Shown piece after piece: positions 1 to 8,302 of a stretch of DNA of 64,000 nt. The stretch's first letter is position 1, and every line of letters begins with the position of its first letter. Below the pieces are notes generated by a model that was not told the DNA's origin, ran no database searches, and worked only from the letters and a program-made list of their open reading frames with translations. This DNA comes from Jatrophihabitans endophyticus (lineage in GTDB: Bacteria > Actinomycetota > Actinomycetes > Mycobacteriales > Jatrophihabitantaceae), in NCBI RefSeq assembly GCF_900129455.1, contig NZ_FQVU01000003.1, forward strand, positions 806,001 through 870,000, read 5' to 3'. The position numbers were made by a program, and so were the translations under genes.

Positions 1-1078
1 GCCAGAGCGGCGGGACGTAGGCCAAGAGGATCATCGCCGCGTAGCCCGCCGGCAGCTGCGGTGACTCGTCGAAGTGGCGCAGCGACTGGTAGCGCCGGGT
101 GGGATTGGCGTGGTGGTCGCTGTGGCGCTGCAGGTGGTAGAGGAACAGGTTCGTCGTCAGGTGGTTGGAGTTCCAGCTGTGCCGCGGCGTCACCCGCTCG
201 GGCCGGCCGCGCTCGGTCGTCTCCCGCAGCAGGCCGTAGTGCTCGAGGTAGTTCACGGCTTCGAGCAGGCTGAAGGCGAGGACGGCCTGGCCGAGCAGGT
301 AGGGCAGGACGCCGACGCCGAAGAGCGCGATCGTCACCGCCCAGAGCACGAGCGTCATGGCCCAGGCGTTGAGGACGTCGTTGCGCAGCGTCCACACGCC
401 CGTGTCCAACCGCCGCAGCCGGGTGCGTTCGAGCCGCCAGCCGTTGACCACGCTGCCCCGGACCGTCCGCGGCCAGAAGCGCCAGAAGGACTCGCCGAGC
501 CGACTGGAGGCCGGGTCGTCGGCGGTCGCGACCCGGACGTGGTGGCCGCGGTTGTGCTCGATGAAGAAGTGGCCGTAGCCGCTCGGGGCGAGCGCGATGC
601 GGGCGAACCAGCGCTCCAGATGCTCCTTCTTGTGGCCGAGCTCGTGGGCGGTGTTGATCGCGATGCCGTTGAGCAGGCCGAGCGTCGTCATGACGCCGAG
701 GCGGTCGATCACCGTCATTCCGTCGCCCCGGGTCATCAGCCAGAACCCGGTGAAGAACGCGACGAACTGGCACGGCAGGAACAGGTAGGTGACCCACCGG
801 TAGTAGCGGTCCTGCTCCAGCCAGGCCAGCGCCTCCTCGGGCGCGTTGTTGCGGTCGTCGCCGATCACGACGTCGAGCAGCGGGATGAGCGCGTGCACGA
901 CCATCGGCCCGATCCACCAGAAGAGGCCGAGCCCGGTCAGCTCGACCAGCCCCCAGCCGGCGAACAGGAACAGCGGCACCACCGTCCCCAGCAGCCAGAG
1001 GTAGCGCTTGCGGTCGCGCCAGCGGGGGCGGTCGGTCGCGGCGGCGGCGAGCTGGCGGCTGGACATCGACAGGCGCAT
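1..1078 (-). CDS. alkB: alkane 1-monooxygenase, C-terminus cut by window edge
   Basis: Membrane di-iron hydroxylase that oxidises the terminal methyl of alkanes, normally with electrons from rubredoxin. Translation from the ATG at 1078 shows the whole AlkB histidine signature in order: HELGHKK, EHNRGHH, NYLEHYG and LQRHSDHH, with hydrophobic helices before and between them. The frame stays open to base 1, so the C-terminus (and any fused or following rubredoxin) lies outside the window; about 359 residues are visible. The ATG sits 7 nt after a TACGGT -10 hexamer, so the mRNA is probably leaderless and this start is favoured over the internal Met five codons in. The next gene upstream on the same strand is the GH3 beta-glucosidase, with no obvious functional link. 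Confidence 0.93.
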   Translation of the reverse strand, partial: MRLSMSSRQLAAAATDRPRWRDRKRYLWLLGTVVPLFLFAGWGLVELTGLGLFWWIGPMVVHALIPLLDVVIGDDRNNAPEEALAWLEQDRYYRWVTYLFLPCQFVAFFTGFWLMTRGDGMTVIDRLGVMTTLGLLNGIAINTAHELGHKKEHLERWFARIALAPSGYGHFFIEHNRGHHVRVATADDPASSRLGESFWRFWPRTVRGSVVNGWRLERTRLRRLDTGVWTLRNDVLNAWAMTLVLWAVTIALFGVGVLPYLLGQAVLAFSLLEAVNYLEHYGLLRETTERGRPERVTPRHSWNSNHLTTNLFLYHLQRHSDHHANPTRRYQSLRHFDESPQLPAGYAAMILLAYVPPLW

Positions 1079-1085
1079 GGTCCAG

Positions 1086-1114
1086 ACCGTAGACACGAAC
1101 CCTGGATTTGTAAA
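1086..1114 (-). promoter_or_regulatory. alkB promoter, leaderless type
   Basis: On the minus strand TTTACA (1114-1109) and TACGGT (1091-1086) are separated by exactly 17 nt, and TACGGT is followed by 7 nt and the alkB ATG. This is the best-formed -35/-10 pair in the window and predicts transcription starting at or next to the A of the start codon. Confidence 0.65.
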
Positions 1115-1143
1115 CGGCGGCCCGCTGGGTCGCCCGCCGCGGG

Positions 1144-3480
1144 TCAGACCACCCGGAGCTCGTCGGTGAGGGGGGTGTCGTCCGAGCTGGTGCCGGCGTA
1201 GACGTGGATGGTGCCGCGCTCGACCACGAACCGGGCGTCGCCGTCGTAGAAGCCGACGTCGCTCGGCGTCAGCGTGAAGCGGACGGTGCGCGAGGCGCCC
1301 GCCGCGAGTGTCACCCGCTGGAACCCGCGCAGCCGTCGCACCGGCTGCACCACCGAGGCCACCGGGTCGTGGATGTAGAGCTGGACGACCTCGTCACCGG
1401 CGACCTCGCCGGTGTTGCGCACCGTCACCGTCACCGACACCGAGCCGCCGGAGCGGTGCAGGGTGTGCGAGCTCAGCCGCAGGTCGGCGACCGCGAAGGT
1501 CGTGTACGACAGCCCGAAGCCGAACTCGAGCTGCGGGCCGCTGGGCAGGTCGAGGTATTTCGACGTGTACTTGTTGTCCGGGTCGGCGGGCCGTCCGGTG
1601 TTCTCGTGGTTGTAGTAGATCGGCACCTGACCGACGCTGCGGGGGAAGCTGACCGGCAGCTTGCCGCCGGGGTTCACGGCACCGGTGAGCACGTCGGCGA
1701 TCGCGTTGCCGCCCTGCGAGCCGGGCGCCCACGCCTCCAGGACGGCGGGTGCGGCGGCGAGCACGTCGGCGATGGTGAGCGGCCGGCCGTTGATCAGCAC
1801 CACCGCGGTGCGCTTCGCGGCGGCCGCCACCGCCTCCACCAGCCGGCTCTGGACGCCGGGCAGACCGATGTCGCTGCGGGCAGCCGCCTCGCCGCTCATG
1901 TCGGCGGTCTCGCCGACGGCCAGCACGACCGCGTCGGCCTTGCGGGCAGCGGCCACCGCGGCGGCGAAGCCGGAGGTGTCGGTGCCGTTGACGTCGCACC
2001 CCTTCACGTACACGACGGCCTTGCCCGCTGCCTGCAGACCGGCCTCGATGGTGACCGGAGGCGTGACCGGTCCGAGCCCGGCCCAGGTGCCGTTCAGGTC
2101 GGTCGTCGCTCGACCGAGCGGACCGACGAGGGCGACCGTCTTCACCCCGGAGCCGAAGGGCAGCACGTCGTCCTCGTTGCGCAACAGCACCATCGAGCGC
2201 GCGGCCGCGGCGCGCGCCGCCTTGGCGTTCGCGGCGCTGATCGTGGTCACCGCTCGCTTCGGGTCGGTGTAGGGGTTCTCGAACAGGCCGAGGCGGAACT
2301 TGATGCGCAACAGCCGCCGCACGGCGTCGTCGATCTCGCGCCGGGTGACGCGCCCGGCCGCGAGCAGGGCCACGCCGAAGTCGACGTAGTTGGTGCTCAC
2401 CATCTCCATGTCGACGCCGGCGTTGAGGCCGGCCGCGGCGGCATCGGCCCCGCCGCCGGCGAGCCCGTGGTTGATGAGCTCCTGGATGCCGGTGTAGTCG
2501 CTGACGACGAAGCCGTCGAAGTCGTAGCGCTCCTTGAGGACCTCGCGGATCGCGTACTCGCTGCCGTGCGCCGGAACGCCCGCGATGGTGTTGAACGACG
2601 CCATCGCCGTGGCCACCCCGGCCCGCACCGCGGCGAGGAACGGCGGCAGGTACAGGTTGTGCAGTCGCTGCAGCGACACGTCGACGGTGTTGTAGTCGCG
2701 CCCGCCCTCCGCGCCGCCGTAGGCGACGTAGTGCTTCATGCAGGCGGCCAGCCGGTCGCGCGCGGAGTAGTCCGAGCCCTGGTAGCCGTCGACCTTGGCC
2801 GCGGCGAAGGCGGCGGTGAGGAACGGGTCCTCGCCGTTGCCCTCGGCGATCCGGCCCCAGCGGGGCTCGTGGGTGACGTCCATCATCGGCGCGTAGGTCC
2901 AGTGCTGGCCACTGGCCCGTGCCTCCGCGGCGGAGATGCGCCCGTCGGTGCGCGCGACCTCGGGGTCCCAGCTGCTCGCCGTGCCCAGCGGGATCGGGAA
3001 GTTCGTGACGTACCCGTGGATGACGTCGAGGCCGAAGATGAGCGGGATGCCCAGACGGGTCTTCTCGACGGCCTGGTGCTGCACCGCGTCGAGCACGGCG
3101 GAGTCGGTGACGCTGAACAGTCCGCCGACCCCGCCGGCGGTGCCCAGCCCGGCCTTCGCGAGATCGGCGGTGTTCACCAGCTGCAGCTGACCGAGCTTCT
3201 CGGCGAGCGTCATGCGCCGCAGCAGCGCGTCGATGCGGCGCTCCGTCGCGCGGTCCGGACGGCCGTGACCGGGACGGCGCCGGTCGGCGGGCAGGGCGGG
3301 GTCGGCGGATCCGCGCGAGCCCCCGTGGCCGCGGTCCGCGGCCGGGTCGGCATCGGCCCGCGTGGCCCCGAGCAGGCCGGTGGCGGACGCTGCGCCGAGG
3401 GCGGTCGCCCCCGCGGCGGCGCCGAGCAGCCGACGGCGGCTCGGGCCGGTCGCCGGACGGGGATCGAGGGTGTCGGACAT
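1144..3480 (-). CDS. bglX: Tat-exported glycoside hydrolase family 3 beta-glucosidase
   Basis: Secreted beta-glucosidase/exo-glycosidase of 778 residues. The N-terminus has a twin-arginine signal ([11 protein letters not shown], residues about 14-24, then a hydrophobic stretch), so it is probably exported folded. A low-complexity Arg/Gly/Pro linker leads into the GH3 N-domain ([11 protein letters not shown]), the nucleophile motif [11 protein letters not shown] with Asp328, the GH3 C-domain and a C-terminal fibronectin-III-like domain after [11 protein letters not shown]. Length and order match the BglX group. A good Shine-Dalgarno (GAAGGAG, 5 nt from ATG) supports the start. It stands alone, divergent from pafA. 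True substrate (cellobiose, laminaribiose, xylobiose) cannot be read from sequence. Confidence 0.93.
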   Translation of the reverse strand: MSDTLDPRPATGPSRRRLLGAAAGATALGAASATGLLGATRADADPAADRGHGGSRGSADPALPADRRRPGHGRPDRATERRIDALLRRMTLAEKLGQLQLVNTADLAKAGLGTAGGVGGLFSVTDSAVLDAVQHQAVEKTRLGIPLIFGLDVIHGYVTNFPIPLGTASSWDPEVARTDGRISAAEARASGQHWTYAPMMDVTHEPRWGRIAEGNGEDPFLTAAFAAAKVDGYQGSDYSARDRLAACMKHYVAYGGAEGGRDYNTVDVSLQRLHNLYLPPFLAAVRAGVATAMASFNTIAGVPAHGSEYAIREVLKERYDFDGFVVSDYTGIQELINHGLAGGGADAAAAGLNAGVDMEMVSTNYVDFGVALLAAGRVTRREIDDAVRRLLRIKFRLGLFENPYTDPKRAVTTISAANAKAARAAAARSMVLLRNEDDVLPFGSGVKTVALVGPLGRATTDLNGTWAGLGPVTPPVTIEAGLQAAGKAVVYVKGCDVNGTDTSGFAAAVAAARKADAVVLAVGETADMSGEAAARSDIGLPGVQSRLVEAVAAAAKRTAVVLINGRPLTIADVLAAAPAVLEAWAPGSQGGNAIADVLTGAVNPGGKLPVSFPRSVGQVPIYYNHENTGRPADPDNKYTSKYLDLPSGPQLEFGFGLSYTTFAVADLRLSSHTLHRSGGSVSVTVTVRNTGEVAGDEVVQLYIHDPVASVVQPVRRLRGFQRVTLAAGASRTVRFTLTPSDVGFYDGDARFVVERGTIHVYAGTSSDDTPLTDELRVV

Positions 3481-3632
3481 GTCCGCTCCTTCGCGGTCGT
3501 GGATCGGGACCTGCGGTCACTCTCGCCCTCCAGCGGCAAAAGTGTCCAGACCGAACAAACCCGCTCACACTCGCGCTTCACCTGTGTGGTGTCGTCCGTC
3601 CCGAGCGACGGGCGGCGACCGCCTCGCGCGGA

Positions 3633-3638
3633 TAGGCT
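3633..3638 (+). promoter_or_regulatory. pafA -10 element, leaderless type
   Basis: TAGGCT followed by 7 nt and the pafA GTG. The intervening GGAGGG could also act as a Shine-Dalgarno if transcription begins further upstream. Confidence 0.5.
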
Positions 3639-3645
3639 GGAGGGC

Positions 3646-5013
3646 GTGCAGAAGCGGATCATGGGCATCGAGAACGAGTACGGGGTCACCTGCACGTTCC
3701 ACGGCCAGCGCCGCCTCTCGCCCGACGAGGTGGCGCGCTACCTGTTCCGGCGGGTGGTGTCGTGGGGCCGTTCGTCCAACGTGTTCCTCAAGAACGGCGC
3801 CCGGCTCTACCTCGACGTCGGCAGCCACCCCGAGTACGCGACCCCCGAGTGCGATTCGCTGACCGGCCTCGTCGCGCACGACAAGGCCGGCGAGCGCGTG
3901 CTCGAGGGTCTCGTCGTCGACGCCGAGAAACGGCTGCACGACGAGGGCATCGCCGGCGACATCTACCTGTTCAAGAACAACACCGACTCGGCCGGCAACT
4001 CCTACGGCTGCCACGAGAACTACCTCGTGGGCCGCCACGGCGAGTTCAGCCGGCTCGCCGACGTGCTCATCCCGTTCCTCGTCACCCGCCAGCTGATCTG
4101 CGGCGCCGGCAAGGTGCTGCAGACGCCGCGGGGCGCGGTGTTCTGCGTCAGCCAACGCGCCGAGCACATCTGGGAGGGCGTGTCGTCGGCGACCACCCGC
4201 AGCCGTCCCATCATCAACACGCGCGACGAGCCGCACGCCGACGCCGAGCGCTACCGGCGGCTGCACGTCATCGTCGGCGACTCGAACATGAACGAGTCGA
4301 CCACGCTGCTCAAGGTGGGCTCGGCCGACCTCGTGCTGCGCATGATCGAGCAGGGCGTGCAGTTCCCCGACCTCATGCTGGAGAACCCGATCCGCGCGAT
4401 CCGCGAGATCAGCCACGACCTCACCGGCACGCGTCCGGTGCGCCTCGCGGCCGGCCGGGGCGCGTCGGCGCTGCAGATCCAGCGCGAGTACTACTCGCGC
4501 GCGGTCGACTTCGTCGGGCGCAGCGGCGACCCCGCCGGCGACGGGTCGGACAAGCGCGTCCTCGAGCTCTGGGGCCGGGCGCTGGACGCCGTCGAGTCGC
4601 AGGATCTCTCGCTCATCGACCGGGAGATCGACTGGGCCACCAAGTACCAGCTGATCGAGCGGTACCGCGCCAAGCACGACCTGCCGCTGAGCTCGCCCCG
4701 CGTCGCCCAGCTCGACCTCGCCTACCACGACATCTCGCGCACCCGCGGGCTCTACTACCTGCTGCAGCGCAAGGGAGCGGTCGAGCGGGTCGTCGGCGAC
4801 CTCGCCGTGTTCGAGGCCAAATCCGTGCCGCCGCAGACGACCCGGGCCAAGCTGCGCGGCGACTTCATCAAGCGCGCGCAGGAGCGGCGGCGCGACTTCA
4901 CCGTGGACTGGGTGCACCTCAAGCTGAACGACCAGGCCCAGCGCACCGTCCTGTGCAAGGATCCCTTCCGCAGCGTCGACGAGCGGGTCGAGAAGCTCAT
5001 CGCGTCCATGTAG
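3646..5013 (+). CDS. pafA: Pup-protein ligase PafA
   Basis: Cytoplasmic ATP-dependent ligase that joins the C-terminal Glu of the ubiquitin-like Pup to lysines of target proteins, marking them for the actinobacterial proteasome. The 455-residue protein begins [14 protein letters not shown]9 and E11 are the expected ATP/Mg ligands of the glutamine-synthetase-like fold and D57 in [15 protein letters not shown] matches the catalytic base. Full length with the conserved C-terminal domain. The GTG at 3646 is fixed by the conserved N-terminus and a TAGGCT hexamer 7 nt upstream. Followed by pafB and pafC, as in other actinobacteria; pup, dop and the proteasome subunits are not in this window, so they must lie elsewhere. 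Confidence 0.97.
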   Translation: MQKRIMGIENEYGVTCTFHGQRRLSPDEVARYLFRRVVSWGRSSNVFLKNGARLYLDVGSHPEYATPECDSLTGLVAHDKAGERVLEGLVVDAEKRLHDEGIAGDIYLFKNNTDSAGNSYGCHENYLVGRHGEFSRLADVLIPFLVTRQLICGAGKVLQTPRGAVFCVSQRAEHIWEGVSSATTRSRPIINTRDEPHADAERYRRLHVIVGDSNMNESTTLLKVGSADLVLRMIEQGVQFPDLMLENPIRAIREISHDLTGTRPVRLAAGRGASALQIQREYYSRAVDFVGRSGDPAGDGSDKRVLELWGRALDAVESQDLSLIDREIDWATKYQLIERYRAKHDLPLSSPRVAQLDLAYHDISRTRGLYYLLQRKGAVERVVGDLAVFEAKSVPPQTTRAKLRGDFIKRAQERRRDFTVDWVHLKLNDQAQRTVLCKDPFRSVDERVEKLIASM

Positions 5014-5116
5014 CGCACCGGCAGGTACCGGTGGGTTGGTCGCGTCCGGAAGAATCGCGTGACATGGGGACGGGGCAGCCGGGGGTGTCGTCACCGCGTC
5101 GTGCCAGGACAGGGCT

Positions 5117-5122
5117 TACGTT
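5117..5122 (+). promoter_or_regulatory. pafB -10 element, leaderless type
   Basis: TACGTT followed by 7 nt and the ATG at 5130. It supports starting PafB at the conserved MAARRAERLVNLV rather than at the ATG 66 nt upstream (5064). Confidence 0.5.
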
Positions 5123-5129
5123 CGAGGAC

Positions 5130-6083
5130 ATGGCGGCACGGCGGGCGGAACGACTGGTGAACCTCGTCATCTGCCTGCTCTCGACCCGCCAGTTCCTCGG
5201 CGCCGAACGCATCCGCGACGCCGTGCCCGGGTACGAGGCGGCCGACGGCGCGCGGGCGACCGACGACGCGTTCAAGCGCATGTTCGAGCGCGACAAGGCC
5301 GAGCTGCGCGATCTCGGCATCCCGCTCGAGACCGGCCGCAACAGTCACTTCGACAGCGAGGACGGCTACCGCATCCGGCGTGGCGACTACGAGCTGCCGA
5401 CCATCGAGTTCGACGCCGACGAGGCCGCGGCCGTCGGGCTCGCCGCCCGCCTGTGGCAGTCGGCCACCCTCGGCGAGCCCGCCCGGCAGGCGCTGATCAA
5501 GCTGCGCGCCGCCGGCACCGAGGTCCGCACCGCCGACGCCCCCGGCGCGATGCCGCAGCTCGACGCCAGCGACCCCAGCCTGCCCTCGCTGCTCGACGCC
5601 GCCCGCACCGCCACCGTCGTCCGCTTCGACTACGTCAAGGCCGGCGCCGACGCCGCGCTGGAACGCACGCTCGAACCGTGGGGGGTGCTGTCCTGGCGCC
5701 GACGCTGGTACGTCGCCGGGTTCGACCGCGACCGCGGCGAGCCGCGCAGCTTCCGCCTCTCCCGGATCGCCGGCGCCGTGCGCACGGTCGGTGCGCCGGA
5801 CGCCTTCACGCGTCCCGAGCACGTGGACCTGCTCGGCCTCGTCGCCGGCCGCAACCCCGAGGACGGCCGGACGGCGCGGGTCCGCGTGTCCGGGCACGGC
5901 GCGGGTCAGCTGCGACGACTCGCCCAGCGGGAGGCCGGCGACGTGCTGTCGATCGGCTACACCGACACCGAATGGCTGGCGCGGCTCATCGCGGCGGCCG
6001 GCGCGGGTGCGCACGTCCTCGAACCGGACGACCTCGCCGCGGCGGTCGTCGGCCGGTTGCGCGCCGTGACGGGGGTGCGCTGA
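5130..6083 (+). CDS. pafB: DNA-damage transcription activator subunit PafB
   Basis: WYL-domain regulator, one half of the PafBC activator that drives the LexA-independent DNA-damage response of actinobacteria. The 317-residue protein opens with a winged-helix DNA-binding domain (ERLVNLVICLLSTRQFLGAE), followed by a WYL domain (about residues 140-210, motif WRRRWYVAGFDRDRGE) and a C-terminal WCX extension. The start at 5130 matches family N-termini; 5064 would add 22 unconserved residues. It overlaps pafC by 1 nt (TGATG), so the subunits are translationally coupled. The name reflects its position by pafA; family work places it in DNA damage rather than pupylation. Confidence 0.94.
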   Translation: MAARRAERLVNLVICLLSTRQFLGAERIRDAVPGYEAADGARATDDAFKRMFERDKAELRDLGIPLETGRNSHFDSEDGYRIRRGDYELPTIEFDADEAAAVGLAARLWQSATLGEPARQALIKLRAAGTEVRTADAPGAMPQLDASDPSLPSLLDAARTATVVRFDYVKAGADAALERTLEPWGVLSWRRRWYVAGFDRDRGEPRSFRLSRIAGAVRTVGAPDAFTRPEHVDLLGLVAGRNPEDGRTARVRVSGHGAGQLRRLAQREAGDVLSIGYTDTEWLARLIAAAGAGAHVLEPDDLAAAVVGRLRAVTGVR

Positions 6084-7063
6084 TGGCGGGCAAGACACGC
6101 TCGGCCAACGAGGAGCGGCTGCCCCGGCTGCTGGCCCTCGTGCCTTACCTGCAGGCCCGGCCCGGCATCGGCGTCGAGCAGGCGGCGGCCGACTTCGGTG
6201 TCAGCGGCGCGCAGCTGCGCAAGGACCTCACCCTGCTGTGGATGTGCGGGCTGCCCGGTCACGGTCCCGGCGACCTCATCGACCTCTCCTTCGAGGGCGA
6301 GGGCGTCTCGGTCGTGTTCGACGCGGGGATGTCGCGGCCGCTGCGCCTGACGGCCGAGGAGGCGCTGGCCCTCGTGGTCGCCCTGCGCACCCTCGCCGAG
6401 ACCCCCGGGCTCGCCGACACCGACGCGGTCGCCCGGGCGCTCGCGAAGGTCGAGTCGGCGGCCGGTGGCGCCGTCCCCGACGAGACCGTCGCCGTCGAGC
6501 TCGACGCGCGCGAGCGGTTCGTCCCGCTGCTGCGCCGCGCCCTCGACGGCCACCGCGCGCTGTGGCTGCGCTATTACAGCGCGACCCGCGACGAGACCAC
6601 CGAGCGCACGATCGACCCGGTCCGGCTCTTCGAGGCCGACGGCGAGACCTACGTCGAGGCGTGGTGCCGTCGCGTGGAGGGCATGCGGATGTTCCGGGCC
6701 GACCGCATCGACGACCTGCGGCTGCTCGACGAGCCGGCCGCGGTGCCCGACAACGTCGAGCTGCGTGACCTCGCCGAGGGGGTCTTCCAACCGGCGGCCG
6801 AGCACCTGCTCGTCGACCTGCGGGTGGGGCCGGCCTACGCCTGGGTCGCGGACTACTACCCGACCGAGCGGACCGTCGAGGACGGCGCGCTGCTGGTGAT
6901 CAGCCTGCGTGTGGCCGACCCGGCGTGGGTGCGCTCCCTCGTGCTCGGCTCGGCCGGGCAGGTCGAGGTCCTGGCGCCCGACTGGCTCGCCGAGGGGGTG
7001 CGTGACGACGCCGCCCGCGCGCTCGCGCGCTACGCCGACGAGCCGTCGACCGGGCCGAAGTAG
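6083..7063 (+). CDS. pafC: DNA-damage transcription activator subunit PafC
   Basis: Partner WYL-domain regulator of PafB, 326 residues. It has an N-terminal winged helix (LPRLLALVPYLQARPGIGVEQ), a WYL domain around residues 150-215 (ALWLRYYSATRDE, then FEADGETYVEAWCRRVEGMRMFRADRI) and a WCX C-terminal domain. PafB and PafC form a heterodimer that responds to DNA damage and acts with sigma-A on promoters carrying an upstream-shifted recognition element; a matching element precedes uvrA at 34992-35014. The ATG shares its A with the pafB stop. The pafC stop codon TAG forms the first three bases of the -10 hexamer for the next gene. Confidence 0.94.
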   Translation: MAGKTRSANEERLPRLLALVPYLQARPGIGVEQAAADFGVSGAQLRKDLTLLWMCGLPGHGPGDLIDLSFEGEGVSVVFDAGMSRPLRLTAEEALALVVALRTLAETPGLADTDAVARALAKVESAAGGAVPDETVAVELDARERFVPLLRRALDGHRALWLRYYSATRDETTERTIDPVRLFEADGETYVEAWCRRVEGMRMFRADRIDDLRLLDEPAAVPDNVELRDLAEGVFQPAAEHLLVDLRVGPAYAWVADYYPTERTVEDGALLVISLRVADPAWVRSLVLGSAGQVEVLAPDWLAEGVRDDAARALARYADEPSTGPK

Positions 7064-7066
7064 AGT
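7061..7066 (+). promoter_or_regulatory. -10 element for the small membrane protein, overlapping the pafC stop
   Basis: TAGAGT, 6 nt before the ATG at 7073. Its first three bases are the pafC stop codon, so the downstream tat/hel genes can be expressed from their own leaderless transcript. Confidence 0.45.
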
Positions 7067-7072
7067 TGCGCC

Positions 7073-7291
7073 ATGGCCTGGATCCCGATCGCGGCGTGGG
7101 GCGTCGCCGCCGTGGTGGCGCTCGTCGTCCTCGGGTACTGCGCCTACGAGATCAGTTGGAAGACCAAGCGGCTGCGCCGGGACATGGACGAGCTGACGAA
7201 GGTCAACGCCCAGCTGACCCAGCTGCGGGGCGAGCTCACCGAGACACTCACCGAGACGCAGCGCCGACTGGCCGCGAGCGGGCTGGGCTGA
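7073..7291 (+). CDS. small single-pass membrane protein with coiled coil, in the tatA position
   Basis: A 72-residue protein: residues about 5-27 form one hydrophobic helix (AAWGVAAVVALVVLGYCAYEI), then a basic stretch (KTKRLRR) and a heptad-like polar helix (about 37-67). It sits between pafC and tatC, where many actinobacteria carry tatA. The topology (short N-terminal helix, amphipathic helix) is superficially TatA-like, but the defining Phe-Gly hinge and LP motif are missing and the polar part looks like a coiled coil. I therefore do not call it TatA. It ends 7 nt before tatC, so co-transcription is likely. Function unknown; an envelope or Tat accessory role is only inference. Confidence 0.75.
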   Translation: MAWIPIAAWGVAAVVALVVLGYCAYEISWKTKRLRRDMDELTKVNAQLTQLRGELTETLTETQRRLAASGLG

Positions 7292-7298
7292 GCCGGCC

Positions 7299-8258
7299 GT
7301 GGCCCGAGCGGACGACGCGTCCGACGCCGCGACCCGGCGGGGTCGTCGGGGCAGGAAATCCCGGCCGCCCAAGACCGACGACGGCCGCATGCCGGTCATG
7401 GACCACCTGCGCGAGCTGCGCCGTCGCATCGTGGCCATCGTCGTCATCGTGGCTGTCGGCGGCATCGTCGGCTGGTTCTTCTACATCTCGATCCTGGACT
7501 TCCTCAAGGACCCGTATTGCGCCATCCCGAGCGAGTACCGGGCGGCGCCCACGGCGTCCGGCGAATGCGTGCTCGTCTACCACGGTGCGCTGGACGGCTT
7601 CACGACGCGCCTGAAGGTGTCGGCCATCGCCGGGGCGGTGCTCACCGGCCCGTTCTGGCTCTACCAGATCTGGGCGTTCATCACGCCCGGGCTGCGCCGC
7701 AACGAACGCCGGTACACGCTGCTGTTCGTCGCGATGTCGACGATCCTGTTCGCCGCGGGCATGTCGCTGGCCTACGTCGTCCTCGGCAAGGGCCTGAAGA
7801 TCATCATCGAGGGCTCCGGCAGCGGGACGGCCGCGCAGCTGACGGTCAGCGACTACATCTCGTTCGTGACGCTGCTGCTGGTCACCTTCGGCGCGGCGTT
7901 CGAGCTGCCGCTGATCCTGGTGCTCGCCAACTTCGCGGGAGCGTTGCCGGCGAAGTGGCTCAAGAAGTCGCAGCGGGTCGCGATCTTCCTGATCTTCCTG
8001 TTCGCGGGGGTGGCCACGCCGACGGCCGACCCGTTCACGATGTGCGCGATGGCGATCCCGATGGTGATCCTGTTCGAGGTCGCCGTGCTCGTCGCCCACG
8101 TCCACGACAAGCGCAAGGCCGCGCGCCGCGCCGCGGAGCGGGCCGAACCGCACCTCGAGGACCACGTGCCGTCCTCGATCGACCCGATCCCGCAGCCGTT
8201 GGACTCGACACGACAGGTCGAGCCGCGCCGCACGGACGTGTGGTCGGACATCACGTGA
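7299..8258 (+). CDS. tatC: Sec-independent protein translocase subunit TatC
   Basis: Polytopic receptor of the twin-arginine translocase that binds the RR signal peptides of folded exported proteins (the GH3 enzyme of this window is one candidate client). The 319-residue protein has six hydrophobic helices and the signature segments MDHLRELRRRI near the N-terminus and FITPGLRRNERR, whose Pro and Glu belong to the signal-peptide-binding surface. Compared with enterobacterial TatC it has about 30 extra basic residues at the N-terminus and a charged C-terminal tail. GTG at 7299 follows the preceding small gene by 7 nt. No tatA or tatB is present in the window. Confidence 0.95.
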   Translation: MARADDASDAATRRGRRGRKSRPPKTDDGRMPVMDHLRELRRRIVAIVVIVAVGGIVGWFFYISILDFLKDPYCAIPSEYRAAPTASGECVLVYHGALDGFTTRLKVSAIAGAVLTGPFWLYQIWAFITPGLRRNERRYTLLFVAMSTILFAAGMSLAYVVLGKGLKIIIEGSGSGTAAQLTVSDYISFVTLLLVTFGAAFELPLILVLANFAGALPAKWLKKSQRVAIFLIFLFAGVATPTADPFTMCAMAIPMVILFEVAVLVAHVHDKRKAARRAAERAEPHLEDHVPSSIDPIPQPLDSTRQVEPRRTDVWSDIT

Positions 8259-8262
8259 GCCG

Positions 8263-8295
8263 TTGACGGCGCCACCGGACACCGCCTCCTACCCT
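8263..8295 (+). promoter_or_regulatory. helY promoter region with leaderless-type -10
   Basis: TACCCT (8290-8295) lies 7 nt before the helY ATG. The only -35-like match upstream is TTGACG at 8263-8268, 21 nt away, which is too far for a standard promoter, so the -35 is weak or absent. Confidence 0.45.
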
Positions 8296-8302
8296 GGACG
8301 GT

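Noticed and set aside
3481-3645. Proteasome/pup genes upstream of pafA
   Set aside because: The 165-bp gap holds only promoters; the neighbours are unrelated GH3 and alkB genes on the other strand.
7073-7291. Calling this gene tatA
   Set aside because: Position fits but the essential TatA hinge and amphipathic-helix motifs are missing.
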